DNA of 64,000 bases, from NCBI GenBank assembly GCA_010356995.1, contig ML996708.1, forward strand, positions 1 through 64,000. Reading direction: 5' to 3'. Positions within the stretch are counted from its first letter, which is position 1. Each line of letters starts with the position of its first letter. This document shows positions 46,348 through 58,233 of this stretch, one piece after another. The position numbers and the translations under genes were made by a program. The DNA comes from Trichodelitschia bisporula (lineage: Eukaryota; Ascomycota; Dothideomycetes; Phaeotrichales; Phaeotrichaceae). A model generated the notes under the pieces. The model saw only the letters and a program-made list of their open reading frames with translations. It did no database searches and was not told the DNA's origin.

Positions 46348-49300
46348 GTTGGGCGAACAGAGAAAGTACTGCGCTCGTACTATGCTCTGGTTTGGGGGGT
46401 GGTGGGAAGGTTTGGGACGAATGGGCAGGTGTGACCCTCTATGCACACGGCACTATCCACATATATTGGCACGGCGGGGGGATTGGGAGGGGTAGATGGG
46501 AGGGGAAGGGGGGGTGCAATCTAATTAAATAGGAATCGCGCGTGGGGCAGGCGCGACGGTGGAGAGCGAGATAGATAGTCGAGGCGGAAGGAGCAGACCG
46601 GGGGATAATGCGCGATTGACCTTCGCACCTCCTTCATCCCCACTCAGCCCACCATTAGAACACCACACACCAACATGGGAGTCGCCTTTTCCCCTCCTTT
46701 CTCAATTGTCCACTCACCTGTCACCAGTTACTATTCTGCGCATCCGTAGTTCTCTCGCCCCCCACCCCCCCTTCCCTCCTTCCATCTCACATCTCTTGCC
46801 CTTCCAGAACCCCCAGTATCCACTCATCTTTACCGGGTCGGGAAGCTACTACGGGTTTAACGTGCCTTTCCTTGCACGCCTTCCCCATCGCCCCTCCCCC
46901 GGCGCTTTCCCATGCTTCCCTCGCCCCCAGTCGTCGTTCCTTCCATCCCAGGGTCTTATCAGCGGTCGGTCGGCGAAGAGAGCTCATTTGGGAAGGTAGT
47001 GTCGCGCATCGCAGAAGTTGCGACCGGGCCATGCGAGGTTGGAACCCTGTCGTCTCCGCTGTGATCCACCAATTGTTGTGATGCGCAAAACCTTGGCAGG
47101 ACAAAGCTTGCGGCAAGCTAAGACGGCTAAGAAGACAGCCACCACGAGACTTCTCCGTCAAAATCCTTTGACCCGCGGATTGGCGCATAACGCCATGCAA
47201 GCCCCCGAAGCCAATTTAGCGCAAGACTTCGTCAGAGGCGCTGCTTGTGAATGCTTCATTGGTCTTGGAAGCCATGCAGACGACATACACGGTGGTTCGT
47301 TGTGGTTCGTTGCTAAATTCACCTTCAGCGAAGATATACGCTAGTCGCGTGCAGCTTTCCTTTATCAATCTTTTCCATCGTTCGTCTGCAATGGCGCATG
47401 CGTGCGCTCGTGGAACATTCGACTGCTAATCCGTCTACGCCGTCCGTCTCATTTTGGACCAGCGATAACGGCGTGCACGGGCAAAGGCTCCAGAATCCGG
47501 ACCTCGAGGGGCGGTACCACTATCTTGCCGGACTCCCCGAACCCCACATGGAGATTACTCAGAACGCGATCTCGATTCCCCAACGCGAGCCTCAAGTGGG
47601 GACACAGGAGATTTGCGCGGGGCGAGGGAGTCGATCACGAAAAAGCGCCAAGCGGCGACAATCCGCCGCATCTGTCGCATCGCGCAAACCCGAGACAAGG
47701 CTCTGAGATGAACCTCGGTGCATCTCTCGGTGGCATCTCCTCTCCACTCGCCTAGTCCAGCGGCGCCGCTCCTTCGGCTCCACACCCTCTCTCGGTATCA
47801 GCTCCGTCCCGCCCTGGCCGTACGGTACAGTAGTGGAAAACGGGATGCCGATCGCAGTCCAGTACAAGCAACTTACCAGCGGCTGGGGCTGCAGTGCAAC
47901 GTTGTGGCTGCTTGCCCAGCAAGTCCTGGAGAGCGGGGCAACGGCGCCAGCGCTTGCATTTTTAACGTCCTTTCAGCCACCAACGAACTTCGGGCCGAGG
48001 TTTCTCCAGAGAGCTCACGAGACCTATCGGAGACAGCCGACGGACTGACATCTTCACTGTCACAGATCCGATAACATCTTCAGGCCTCCCGTTTGCAGTC
48101 TGAGGGTTTGTTCCCCATGGAACCATGTCATACCATGTGCTCGATATACCGTACCGTATTGCTCGACGCCACGTGCTTCATATGCCGATACTGATATCAA
48201 TGTTGGATCTCTATGAAGGACGCAGCTGAATGCTGGTGGTGTGACATTCCTGCGAAACTTGACAGGCACACAGGTACGGTAAGAGCTACCGGAACGGCCC
48301 GCAAGAACCACTTGATCTTGTGCCTGCTCTACCGCAAGGCGATATGACGTTAACCAAGCTCAATTGGTTGATTGGCAACACTTGGGAGCATTGTATAAGC
48401 CTTCAAAAACATGTCTCTTGCCTTTATGCGGTCAGAGTTATGGTGATTCTCTGAACCCGACTCTGGCTGCGAAACGCTACAAGTGCAAGATACAGTACAC
48501 TACGATACCAGATGATGGCTAGACACGCGCACTGACCTTGATATCATTTTCCGACCGCTGAAGAGAAGCAGTGAACCCTTCGGTGCACTCTCCTAGACAT
48601 GCCGGTTCCGTACCTGATTTGCATTGCATTGAAATACCATCAAGCTCTACCATATGCTGGTTTACCGAACGTCTCGAATCATTATCCCCACCACGAATCG
48701 CATGATTTCCCAGGACAACCCCAAACCAGCAACCACACGCGACCACATCTACCCAACCCACCCCATCACCACGAGACAAAGCGGGACCAGCCGACGCGGC
48801 ACCCGTACCTGCCATCTCACCCCCCCTCCATCCCCACACAAACTCATACCCATAATCACATGTTGTTCTGGTACCGACCCGTCCCTCCTCACACCTCAAC
48901 CCACACCATACCATACGGTAGGTTATTCTCCGCAAAAGCAAGTCACAGCGGGCCTATCCCCGCTATGATGATCACCGCCTCAAAGCTTGCCCGCCGATCA
49001 CCGATCGCCACCTACCCAGAGATTCGCCACCATTGCGCAGCAACCGCTGCACAGCGACGTCGACGGCGCAAATCGGCCGTAGATACCTCCGCTGAACCCG
49101 GTTTCTGGCTCGCTTGCCAATTGCCACGCTGTGGTTTGCAATTCGCATTGGAGCGGGTAGCATCGGCTGTATGCGCGCGATTTACTTTCTCCCCATATGC
49201 CCGTCAACATACCGCTCGGTAGCAATGCAGTTGCAGTGGCGGCTGACATCCGCGCCTCGCCTCGTCCCGCGCTCCATACCGCACCATGCAGGCCCGCCCG

Positions 49301-49974
49301 AAAGACGGGTCGGCACAAACGGACGACACATGTCTCGGCTGCACCTACCGTAGCAGCCCGCCGCCGTCGTTGCAGCAATGCGGAGACTAGTGCCAGTACG
49401 GTAACAAATTACCATATCCACCCCACCCCTTTGCGGGGTTACCACGCGCCCGGTTTAAGGGACGGAGATAGCGGGGGCTGTAACTGCCGTACGGGGTTGC
49501 GGTACCCGTGCATGTTGCATACGCGGGGACGGAGCTGCTACGGTAACAAGCGAGCGGTATCGCGTGTTCAGGGCCGCTCACGCAGCGTGGGGGTGCCGTA
49601 GTGGGGTCATATGCGAGGTGGAGTGGAACTCCCGGGGCGAACTTCCCCATGGGACAAATGCAATGGTACGGTACGGCGTCCAAGCTCTAGGTACCGTGAT
49701 CCACATCCCCCTCCTCGTCTGCTAAATTTAACATCCCCCAGCTTCCCATTCGGGCAGCTGCCGGTACCTGCACAATCGGGCTCGCTCGACGCAGCAGCAG
49801 CCGGCATCACCCACGGAAAGACGCCACATGGACCCATGGGCTGATCTCACGAGCGAGAGAGCTGGTCCCAGTGCGCATCACGCATTGCATTCAGTAAAGG
49901 AATATAGGATTTTGCGCAATTCTACGGTGTCAGTACCTGCATCTTTCTCGGGTGACTCCGTCCCCGTGACTCCA
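46348..49974. other. 3.6-kb region without supported genes
   Basis: Between PTR2 and the bestrophin-like gene. Many short frames overlap on both strands with no signal peptide, domain or consistent splice pattern. The part from 47.8 to 49.9 kb is unusually rich in TACGGT/ACCGTA and GGTACC words (see findings). It could hold regulatory sequence, a noncoding transcript or a degraded gene; I cannot tell which. Confidence 0.5.
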
Positions 49975-51925
49975 TCACAGCCCACTCGCGTCCGTCGCAA
50001 CAATCGACCGCCGCCTCACCTCCGACATCTCTGGCGGCACAAGAGCCCCGTCAGGCGTGTACCGCGACTCGGCTGTGCTGCGCAGCACATCTAGTTCTAA
50101 AGCGGCCCGATCCTGTGTGGTGTCCGTCCTGCGCGGCGTAGGGGGCCGAGGCTCAGCGAGCAGGGTTTCGGCCCGGCGCGCAAAGGCAGCGCCAACCGTC
50201 GACGCGCGCCGCAGGGTCTTGAAGCTTTCCACAGATGGGGCCCCTGGGCTCGGGGTTGGCCCCGGATTGCCCACTCTGCCGGAACCCTCCCCGCCGCCGC
50301 CCCCCCCGCCGATGCCCCCCTGCCCCGCCATGCTCGCCCGCTGCTCCGCCAGAGTCATGAAGCTCGGCGATCGGGACGGGGACGTATGGATGCTAGCCTG
50401 ATCGACATCAAGACCAGACCACTGGCTCGGGGCATTGGGGACGCGGCGCAGGTGGTGCTGCATATCGACCTTTGACTTAAGGGCGTTACGGATCTCCAAC
50501 TCAGTCTTGCGCATCCAATCCACATAAGTCTCCGTGCTGAGCGGATAGAGCGGGATGTTGTCGACTTTCTCAATAAACGAGGGCGGCTTCGGCGCAGGCC
50601 GCGCCATGATTACGTCCAGGTCCGAGGCGATTTGCTCGCAGAAGGACTCGAGCGGTAGGTCGTTGACGTCCATGCCGAAGGGGTTCTCGATTTCGGCCCC
50701 GATGAACGCCATGCCCATGAGGATGTGTCCGGCTACCAGGGTCGCTGGGATCGTGTTCCACCCGAACTCCCCGTGCAGCTGGAACGGCAACATCCCGATG
50801 TACAGCCACGTGATCTGCGAGATGCAGATGCTGTACGCCAGCGGGATGGGCGTATTGAGGATACGGTCCGTGCCAGTCAAAATGTCGCCCATGACCGAGA
50901 GCTGCGTCACTAGCCACGGTTAGCAAGGGCCAGGAATACCGGATGCACATGCGCGTCTGCTGGTGGAGCGCCGGAACGAGAAACGCGTTTGCCGCGTACA
51001 GCGAGTCGAAGTACCCGTGGATGTGTACCAGGATCTCGAGAGGCAGGTTTCCGAGCGGCCGCGTCGAGCGCTTCATGTGCCGCCGCGGATTCTCGAGGGC
51101 GAACGGGATACCCAACCACCCGCCCACGCGGCGCCACATGGGCTGCTCCACGGGCAGCGTGCTGACGCCGACGTTGGCATGCTTCGCGAAGGTGTCCAGG
51201 AAGGCGACACGGCCGCGCAGATCGTGGTAGTCGACATAGGGCTCGAAGCGGAGGCGGTGTTTGAGGGCGAGGGAGAAGGCGGCGATCAGATTGATGCAAG
51301 AGCTGCAATATCAGCGTCAGAGAGAACACGTACTGTCCGGCATGCGCACATTTTGCCGAGCAGGTCTTGCTTCCCCAGTTCGCCTTCACGCTCGCGTACG
51401 TGCACCCACACCAGGCGCGACATGTGCTGAGACACAGAGTTGAGTTGGGCCCAGAGCTTGCGGCCGTCGTTGTATTTCTCGTACGCGGTCGTGTTGCGGA
51501 AAGATAGCCCTAAGCTAACCGTGACGCCGAGGATGGTTAGGAGCGAAGTCTGGTACTTGTCTATAGCCTTGTCAGCTCGGCCCCTCGTGCACTGTCGGCT
51601 TACGGTGGGGGAATCCAAAGTGTAGGATACAGGTGACCAAGGTGGACCAGATGGCGATGATGGTCATCGGCACGATCAACTGCGGCAGGATGCTCCCGTG
51701 CAAGCGGAAGAAGAAGGGCACTTTCGAAAAGTGTGTCACATCGCGTGGGCCGAGCTGGAGGATTAGCTGTGATTGGGGTACTCGTATCAGTGCCGAACAT
51801 ACAAAGTAATCTCCCACTCGCATATGTTTCTCGCGGGTGTCAGGCGAGAGGCCCGACTCGGCGGACGCGCCGTCCCACCCGCTAGTTCTAGTCGAGGTGA
51901 ACGATTTGGATCGCCATATGGGCAT
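49975..51925 (-). CDS. Bestrophin-like anion channel protein
   Basis: Exons 51925-51803, 51766-51604, 51560-51350, 51302-50953 and 50909-49975, 593 aa. Bestrophin/UPF0187 landmarks: SFRNTTAYEKYNDGRKLWAQL, KISCINLIAAFSLALKHRLRFEP, LTGTDRILNTPIPLAYSICISQITWLYI, and AEIENPFGMDVNDLPLESFCEQI with its acidic calcium-clasp-like segment. The C-terminal 170 residues are Gly/Pro/Arg-rich and probably disordered. The first intron is only 36 bp with donor GTATGT (51 bp with an upstream donor; both in frame). The fourth intron (50952-50910) fits only with a GC donor (GCATGT). It likely conducts chloride or other anions; membrane location unknown. Confidence 0.85.
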
Positions 51926-53272
51926 GATTGTCCCGTCCCTGTGCTGGCATGAATAGCAGGTCAGTGAACTCGGCGTTATCGATGCGTAGGGGATAATGCT
52001 CTTGGAGAGGAGATGTTGAGCTTTGGAGGATGGCTGCGATGGTACCCGGAAGGTACTACTTGCTCGTCCTTGCCACTGTCAGCTAGGGTCGCCATCTTGC
52101 TTTCTGCCAGTGATGGAGGTCGGGTTTCAGCGTGAGACCAGGACCATGATGTCATGAAGTCCCATGCTGAGTAATGACCGCTCACTTACACGACTTCATC
52201 ACTGTACATGTCGTGCCTGATTACAACGTACGGATTTACTGCCCGCCACACGCAAATATCCGACGGTGTCAGCATCCGCAGCGCTCGAAATCCCTTCTCA
52301 AAGTCTCTCCCATCGGAATCGGACGTGCCGACGGTAAGCAGGCGGCAAACACAGAGGTACCTTACTTTACCTACTGGTACCAAGCTGCTGACATCGGAGA
52401 CAGGTCTGTAAGTAGCAGGTCCGACCTCCGACCTCGTGAGCCTGACGATCTGAAGTTCCGCTTGAGGCTGGTGATTCGTACGTTGTATTTCGGGGCCTGG
52501 TCCGGGCGGACTCTCCAGCCACGGCGGGCAGGGCTGGGGCGTCGATCCTAAAAATAGACAACCACGGCAGCTCCCGTTTCCCCCGCCCTGCACGTCAACT
52601 GTCCACGCGAATGTGGGTCGCAATCGTCTCTGCGAGCAACCATCGATCTTATCTCATCGACGGGTCGGTTGATGACATCAACGCCAGGTAGCCAAATTTT
52701 TGCTGCCGTGGATGCACCCCAAGACTACCCGGCAAACTCGGTAGTCGAGCTCGAAGCTTACCCGTGCATCCGCCATGCGTGATTACAGCTCCCCGCTGGG
52801 CAAGTCGCCCGCATCAACTGTGCTCGCAAATTCCCACCGCTACATACTCCGTAGATCGAATACTGAACCAGGCGCAGGAACAGCCGGCTTACGCTTAGAG
52901 ATCTATTCTCTGCTGTCTTTGACTTCGACGGTCTGACCAATTACTGTCCCGACTGCGCCATGTGCGATTTGACGCCATGTGGCGCATAGTAAGCAGCATC
53001 GTGATCTAAGCCCCGGAACGACCGCCGCAGCGGCCACGGCTCCAAATAGTCGGCTAGCATCGCGACAGCGCTGAGCATCAGCCGCGCGGACGACGATGCA
53101 TATAAACATGGCGCCGGTGCGCAGATTTAGACATCATCAACACAGCAGTTCACTTCGTCTCTACCACACTTCGCATCATCTCAACAATTCTCTCAGCTTC
53201 GTCTCCAGCACACTTCAGTCTTCACATCACCTTCACCACATCAACCCAGCTCAATCCCCCACCACCGCAACA
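51926..53272. other. Intergenic, divergent promoter region
   Basis: 1.35 kb between the bestrophin-like and cupredoxin genes. It holds the TATA element listed next. A 145-codon minus-strand frame (52186-52623) has no support. Confidence 0.5.
53101..53106 (+). promoter_or_regulatory. TATA box of the cupredoxin gene
   Basis: TATAAA lies 172 bp before the chosen ATG (53273), with C/T/A-rich leader sequence between them. An in-frame ATG at 53108 comes directly after it and would lie upstream of transcription start, which is why 53273 is preferred. Confidence 0.55.
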
Positions 53273-53869
53273 ATGGTCGCCCTCTCCACCCTCCTCCTGA
53301 GCGCCACCTCCATGGCCTCCCTCGCCCTCGCCGCCCCCACCCAAGCCTCCACCTACTCCCCCAAGCCCTACTCCTCGTCCGACTACAACACACCCACCCC
53401 CGCCCACGCCGCCACAGGCGCAACCCACACCGTCGTCGCCGGGCGCGCCGGACAATTGATCTTCGACCCCGAGAACGTCGTCGCCGAAATCGGCGACATC
53501 ATCGAATACCACTACCTCCCCAAAAACCACAGCGTGGTCCAATCCTCTTTCGACGAGCCCTGCAAGCCCCTCGCCGACGGCTCCGGTTTCTTCTCCGGCT
53601 TCATGCCGACCACGCCCGAGCAGGGCCAGAACCCGAATGTGTTCTCTGTGACGGTGACGGACAAGAAGCCGATTTGGTTTTATTGCTCGCAGACTGTGGG
53701 GAATCATTGTCAGATGGGCATGGCGGGCGTTGTTAACCAGAACTTTGATGGGCCGAATACGCTTGCTGCGTATAAGAAGAAGGCTGCTGGCACTGGTGTG
53801 TCAGTCTCCCCGCCGTATATCCAGGGTGGTGTGGTTAAGCCGAACCCCAACCCTACCTCCGGTGTTTGA
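53273..53869 (+). CDS. Secreted cupredoxin (plastocyanin-like, Ser-rich type)
   Basis: A single exon of 198 codons. Signal peptide MVALSTLLLSATSMASLALA, a Ser/Thr/Pro spacer, then a cupredoxin domain (about 48-150): THTVVAGRAGQLIFDPENVVAEIGD opens the fold. Probable type-1 copper ligands are the His of KNHSVVQSSF and the Cys, His and Met of YCSQTVGNHCQMGM. A second Cys (DEPC) probably forms a disulfide. No clear GPI signal at the end (NPNPTSGV). Fungal relatives are small extracellular blue-copper proteins, often abundant in spores or during host contact; the redox partner is unknown. Confidence 0.85.
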   Translation: MVALSTLLLSATSMASLALAAPTQASTYSPKPYSSSDYNTPTPAHAATGATHTVVAGRAGQLIFDPENVVAEIGDIIEYHYLPKNHSVVQSSFDEPCKPLADGSGFFSGFMPTTPEQGQNPNVFSVTVTDKKPIWFYCSQTVGNHCQMGMAGVVNQNFDGPNTLAAYKKKAAGTGVSVSPPYIQGGVVKPNPNPTSGV

Positions 53870-54511
53870 GCGGTGATAGGGTACGATGATTACGTGGCAG
53901 CATAGCGGTGTTGGGTTGGACTTCATGTTTTGGGCTGCATTTACATTGGTTCGAGTTGCATGGCTTGCGTTGATTTGACTTTTTTGCATAGCATGGCATG
54001 GCATGGTATTAGACGGACTGCATCGCGAGGTTCGTTTTGGCATCTGTATTTGCATTTTCATCGGCGTTAGCAATAGGGTATAATCAGGCATCAAAAAACC
54101 ATACTTTCAAATATGCTTCTCCTCGCTGTGCCTCGCGCCCGCTTCCCGCCTTCCTTCCCGATGTCATCTGGTTCCTCTTCCGAGCCATCTTTCACCCTCA
54201 GCTTGATCCAGTTCCGCAAGCTAACAACCTCAGTCGGGCTGAGGGGATTATGTGACAGGATAGGTTGCAGTCTTGCCAGCACTGTTCCACGACCGCATGT
54301 CCAGACTCCCAATTCAGATTTGTGCAAATGCTCGCATTCTCTACATGCACATCGGGTCCGTCGCCCAGTCTCGGTACCAGACGTCGCTCGCTCGCCTGCA
54401 GACTCCAAAGCAGAGCCCACCAGGAGCAGGAACACAATACAGAAAAACGCCCGCCCATGACCCATTCAAGAACCAACCCACCCCCATCACCCGCACCATC
54501 ATCCCCCTCCA
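53870..54511. other. Convergent intergenic, 3' ends
   Basis: 642 bp between two convergent stops. A GCATGGCATGGCATGG run near 53991 is the only local structure noticed. Confidence 0.4.
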
Positions 54512-55965
54512 CTAGTGATACTCAATCATCCGCCCCTGCCCCCCCGCCGACAACCCCCCCTGCCCCTGCCCCCCCTCCCCAAACTCCACCTGCCGAAACG
54601 GCGTCCCATACCCCGCCGCATACGCCAACCCGCTCACCTGCCTATGCAAACTCGGCGTCTGCGGCGGATGCGGGTGCTGCGGCGCATGATGCATCGCCAT
54701 ATACGGATCGTGGCGGCGGAACAAGCCGAACGCCATGTTCGACAACGTCATGCAGCCGAAGACGAAGAGGAGGGAGAAGATCTGCCTTGTTAGCCTTTTG
54801 TAGAGAAAAATTGGGGGTGGGGGAAACGTACCATGGCTTTGTAGGAAATGGGTTCTATGAAGGAGTTGAAGATCTGCGCAAAAGTATGCGCCGACACGCG
54901 CGCGCGGCCCACGGCCCGCGGATCCTTCCCCATGCACGCCTGCCACGCGGCGCAGGGGGATTGCAAAGCAGGCGCGCGGTGAGTGGAGTCACACCCGTTG
55001 TCGCGGAAGTGCTTTGCGCACACTGCGATCTCGCGCATGATTTCGCCGGCTGCTTCGTTGGCTTTTTCGTCCACGTCGGCGCGGATGGTGCGCCAGAAGG
55101 AGTACAGGATGTACAACACGCCGAACATGAGCACGAAATTGAGCAGCAGTTGCAGGTAGAAGGAGAGGATGTGCGGGAGGGTGGGGTGGGCTTCCATGTA
55201 GGAGAGCGCGGCGCCGATGACGCCGGGTTTGGGCTCGATGGCTTTGCGCGGACGCCGTGAAGAGTCGTTTTCGTCTTCCCAGGATGAGTCTGCGGAATCG
55301 TCGCGCCGGGATTTGTCCCGCCGTGGCGAGTCCTTGCGTGTGCGCCGCCGGGTCGCTACACGCTTCTCCGCCTTGTGCGAGTACGGCACCAACTTGTCCT
55401 GTTTCTGCGGCGGGGGAGCGGGGCGCGAGGGACTCGACAAGAAGAGCCGTCCGAGGAGCGAGTCTCGCTTCTTCGGGGCGGGCTTGTCGGCTTTGCCAGC
55501 GGTGAAGGAGGGTGCTTTCTTAGGGGGCATTTCGGGGGTGGCGTCGGTGTCGAGGCCGAGATCTGGTGTTTCGGGCGTCTCGCCGCCGGAGGAGAAGTCG
55601 ACTTCGAGGCGGCGCGGGGTGGAGAAGAGGGCGGGGTTTGGGGGGAGGGGTTTGTTTGGGCTCGAGGGGCGGGAGGTGGATGGGAGGTTGAAGAAGGTTG
55701 TTTGGCCGGCGGGGGCGCGGAGGGCGGGGAAGCTGCTCTGCTGCGGTTTGCTGGTGTCTTCGAAGGCGGAGCGCGGTCCTGGAAGGGTTGACTTGATTAG
55801 GTCGATGTCGCGCTGCACGAGGTAGGATAGCGGGAGCTCACTCTTTGAAGGGGTTTGGGGGGGGAGGGCGTTGAGGGAGGTGATGAAGGGGGAATTGCGG
55901 TCGATGGGTCCGTTGCCGTTTGTCCAGGTGAAGTCCATAGGCGACTCGTGGGTTTGGCGTTCCAT
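54512..55965 (-). CDS. BRL1: Nuclear-envelope protein of the Brl1/Brr6 family
   Basis: Exons 55965-54832 and 54781-54512 with a 50-bp intron (GTACGT...GGCTAACAAGGCAG) give 467 aa. The first 270 residues are disordered and basic (KRDSLLGRLF, RRRTRKDSPRRDKSRRDD). The conserved core has two transmembrane helices (SFYLQLLLNFVLMFGVLYILYS and IFSLLFVFGCMTLSNMAF) around a lumenal loop with four Cys (CAKHFRDNGC ... CAAWQAC), the disulfide-forming signature of Brl1/Brr6. These proteins help fuse inner and outer nuclear membranes during pore assembly. The start MERQTHESP was chosen because the in-frame extension further upstream resembles leader sequence. Confidence 0.85.
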
Positions 55966-56437
55966 CTTCCAGCGGGGTTGGAAGAGTTGAAGATGGAGGC
56001 GGAGTAGGGACGGGCAGAAGAGGGCGAAGAAAGTTGCGTTGTTGGATGCGGTGGGATTGGTGCTTGTAAACAACGGGGGAAGTTCGGCAGATCCTTGCAG
56101 TGTGAAGTGCGTTGGTTTGCGCTGGGCGGAAGGGCAAGCGGTGGCGCAAGCGGTGCGCTGTACCTTGATGCAGGGCTGCCTCGACGCCTGACAAGAGTTT
56201 GATGTTGATGAAGTTGCCGGAGGAGCTGCCAGCTGATATTCTACTTTACTACTTTCTATCCATCCCATCTATTCAGCCTCGTTGAATGCTTAAGTCAGCG
56301 TTGTGCTGGCAACAAGGTCACATGAGAGACACGACAGCATCGGCAGTTGACAACGTCTTTATTCCGGCAGCCAACGATGAAACAGCATCATGGAGCATAG
56401 GATACATATCTACATGGACAGCACGAGCACGAAGCTA
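55966..56437. other. Intergenic
   Basis: Promoter of BRL1 and 3' region of the AA16-like gene. A frame open upstream of the BRL1 start (to 56268) is thought to be leader. Nothing else seen. Confidence 0.4.
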
Positions 56438-57316
56438 CTAGAAAGCAAAGTCGCGCGGATGATGCTTCCCAGTGCGCCGCGATACAGCTAGACGATGTCA
56501 GTTGGCACTTTTGGTTCCGGAAGGATACGTACGTGAGGGAGAAGCCGCCTTTGGCATCCCAATGCACCCGGTCCCAGGTGCGGCTTCATCAGCAGTTCCA
56601 GCGACAGGAGACGCAGCAGGGGCAGCAGCAGAGGCAGCCGGAGCAGCAGCCGGAGCAGCAGAAGAAGACGCAACCGGAGCAGCAGCCGGAGCAGCAGAAG
56701 ACGCAACCGGAGCAGCAACCGGAGCCGCAGCCCCCCCTCCTCCACCAACAACAAAGTCAACACACGACTCATACGTCTGCTTCGCCTCCGGCGAATCCCA
56801 CCACCACTGCAACACACACTCTCCCGGCTGCGTGCACTTCCCCCCCAAATCCGCCGGCAGCTTAACATCAAACTTCGTATTATTCGCTGGAATCGTATGC
56901 GCCGTACTCGCATAATCCGCGAAATAAATCAGTTGATCCCCAATAATCGTATTCGCCGCCGTATCCACAACCGACACATTCGCCGTGCCCGTGTGCGGCG
57001 CGCTAATCACCGCCGTGAAGGGGATAGTCTGACTGAGTGTGTAGGTCTGCACGTTGGCGGTGTTGTCGGCGAATTGGAAGCCTTTGCACAGGAACATGTT
57101 GCAGGCGGACGGGTTGTAGTCTTTTTGGCTGGTGGCGACTTGGAGCTCGCCTTGCACGTTGCCGTTTTGATCCGATTGCTGTTGGTTCAGGACCTGGGCG
57201 CTGCACGCGGCGCCGAAGGCTGGACCGGCGGCACGCGCCGGCGGAGATGTAACTCGGCCATGGCCGTAGACGACAGGCAGGAGGGCGATGAGGGTGGTGG
57301 AGAGAATGACCCGCAT
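56438..57316 (-). CDS. Lytic polysaccharide monooxygenase, AA16-like
   Basis: Exons 57316-56533 and 56487-56438, intron 45 bp (GTACGT...AACTGACATCGTCTAG), 277 aa. The signal peptide MRVILSTTLIALLPVVYG ends before HGRVTSPPARAAGPAF, so the mature chain begins with the copper-brace His. The core holds NQQQSDQNGNVQGELQV, CNMFLCKGFQFADNTANVQ, APHTGTANVSVVD (second brace His likely) and CVLQWWWDSPEAKQTYESCVDF, as in the AA16 cellulose-active family (assigned from remembered family pattern; moderate confidence). A Ala/Ser/Pro-rich linker with PVASSAAPAA repeats follows. The last exon encodes a basic tail (VSRRTGKHHPRDF); without splicing the frame stops after TKSAN. Confidence 0.78.
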
Positions 57317-58233
57317 TGTAAGAGACGTGACTGAATGAATGGAGGCTGGGTGAGGGAAAGGAATGACTGCCAGCAGCTGAGAAGTGAAGACGAAAGACAG
57401 ACAAGAAAGACTGAAGACGAAGAAGATGAAGACGAAAAGCGAAGACGATGATACTGCTACGAGAGGCAACCACCGATGCTATAAGAACACGCCGCTATGT
57501 ACCCAGACCCGCCAGCTCGGCCCAAACACCGGCATAACCCCCCTCTGCAGCCATCCCTACTTTCCCCCACCGTCGCCCGGCGTTCGAGAAGGACAGCTCG
57601 ACGTCATGAGCCCGCCCGCGGGCCCGGAAACCGGCGGTTCCTGTCACAGGCGGGAAACGGTAGGGCGTCGTGAGCGGTAGGTTAGTAGGATGAGGCTCGT
57701 GGCGGTTCGCGGGACCTGCATCATGCGTGGCGCGCACCCGGTACCTGCAGCGTTTCAGGCCCGTCCGCTGGTGGTTCGCGGGCCGAGATGAGTGACGGAT
57801 GGCGGGTAGGAAGGACTAGTGAAACTTCATGCGGGCGGGATGAGGGGAACTTAGAGTTGGGCTGTAGAGAGTGGGATGCAAACCGTAATGGGATGCCATC
57901 GTGGTGATCTCTGCCGGGAGGGCAATGTTGCGGATGAGGACAGCACTATGCCGTCTCTAGATATGGTAGTAAACACGATCGATGTGATGCATGGGCTACG
58001 ATAATCCATCAAGTAGATCCTCAACGAGCAGCCTAGTCGTGGTGGAAATTCCAGTACAAAGCTTAGCTCCGACGTCAAACGTCGTCTGTCAAACCACCAA
58101 CCCCAGCCAAGCCTCACCACTTTCCACCAAGCACACACCCAACCATGCGCCACATCAACGACATCAACCATCGCATGTAGCCCCCAACAACCCTTACCAC
58201 TGCTCCTCCTCCCCATCTCCCCCCGCTCAAGTC
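57317..58233. other. Intergenic, divergent promoter region
   Basis: 917 bp between the AA16-like gene and the cyclin gene. No gene supported. Confidence 0.45.

Noticed and set aside
46559-46999. 147-codon plus-strand frame upstream of PTR2
   Set aside because: No ATG-led domain; composition resembles a pyrimidine-rich leader.
52186-52623. 145-codon minus-strand frame between bestrophin and cupredoxin
   Set aside because: No motif, no splice continuity, and a competing frame on the other strand.
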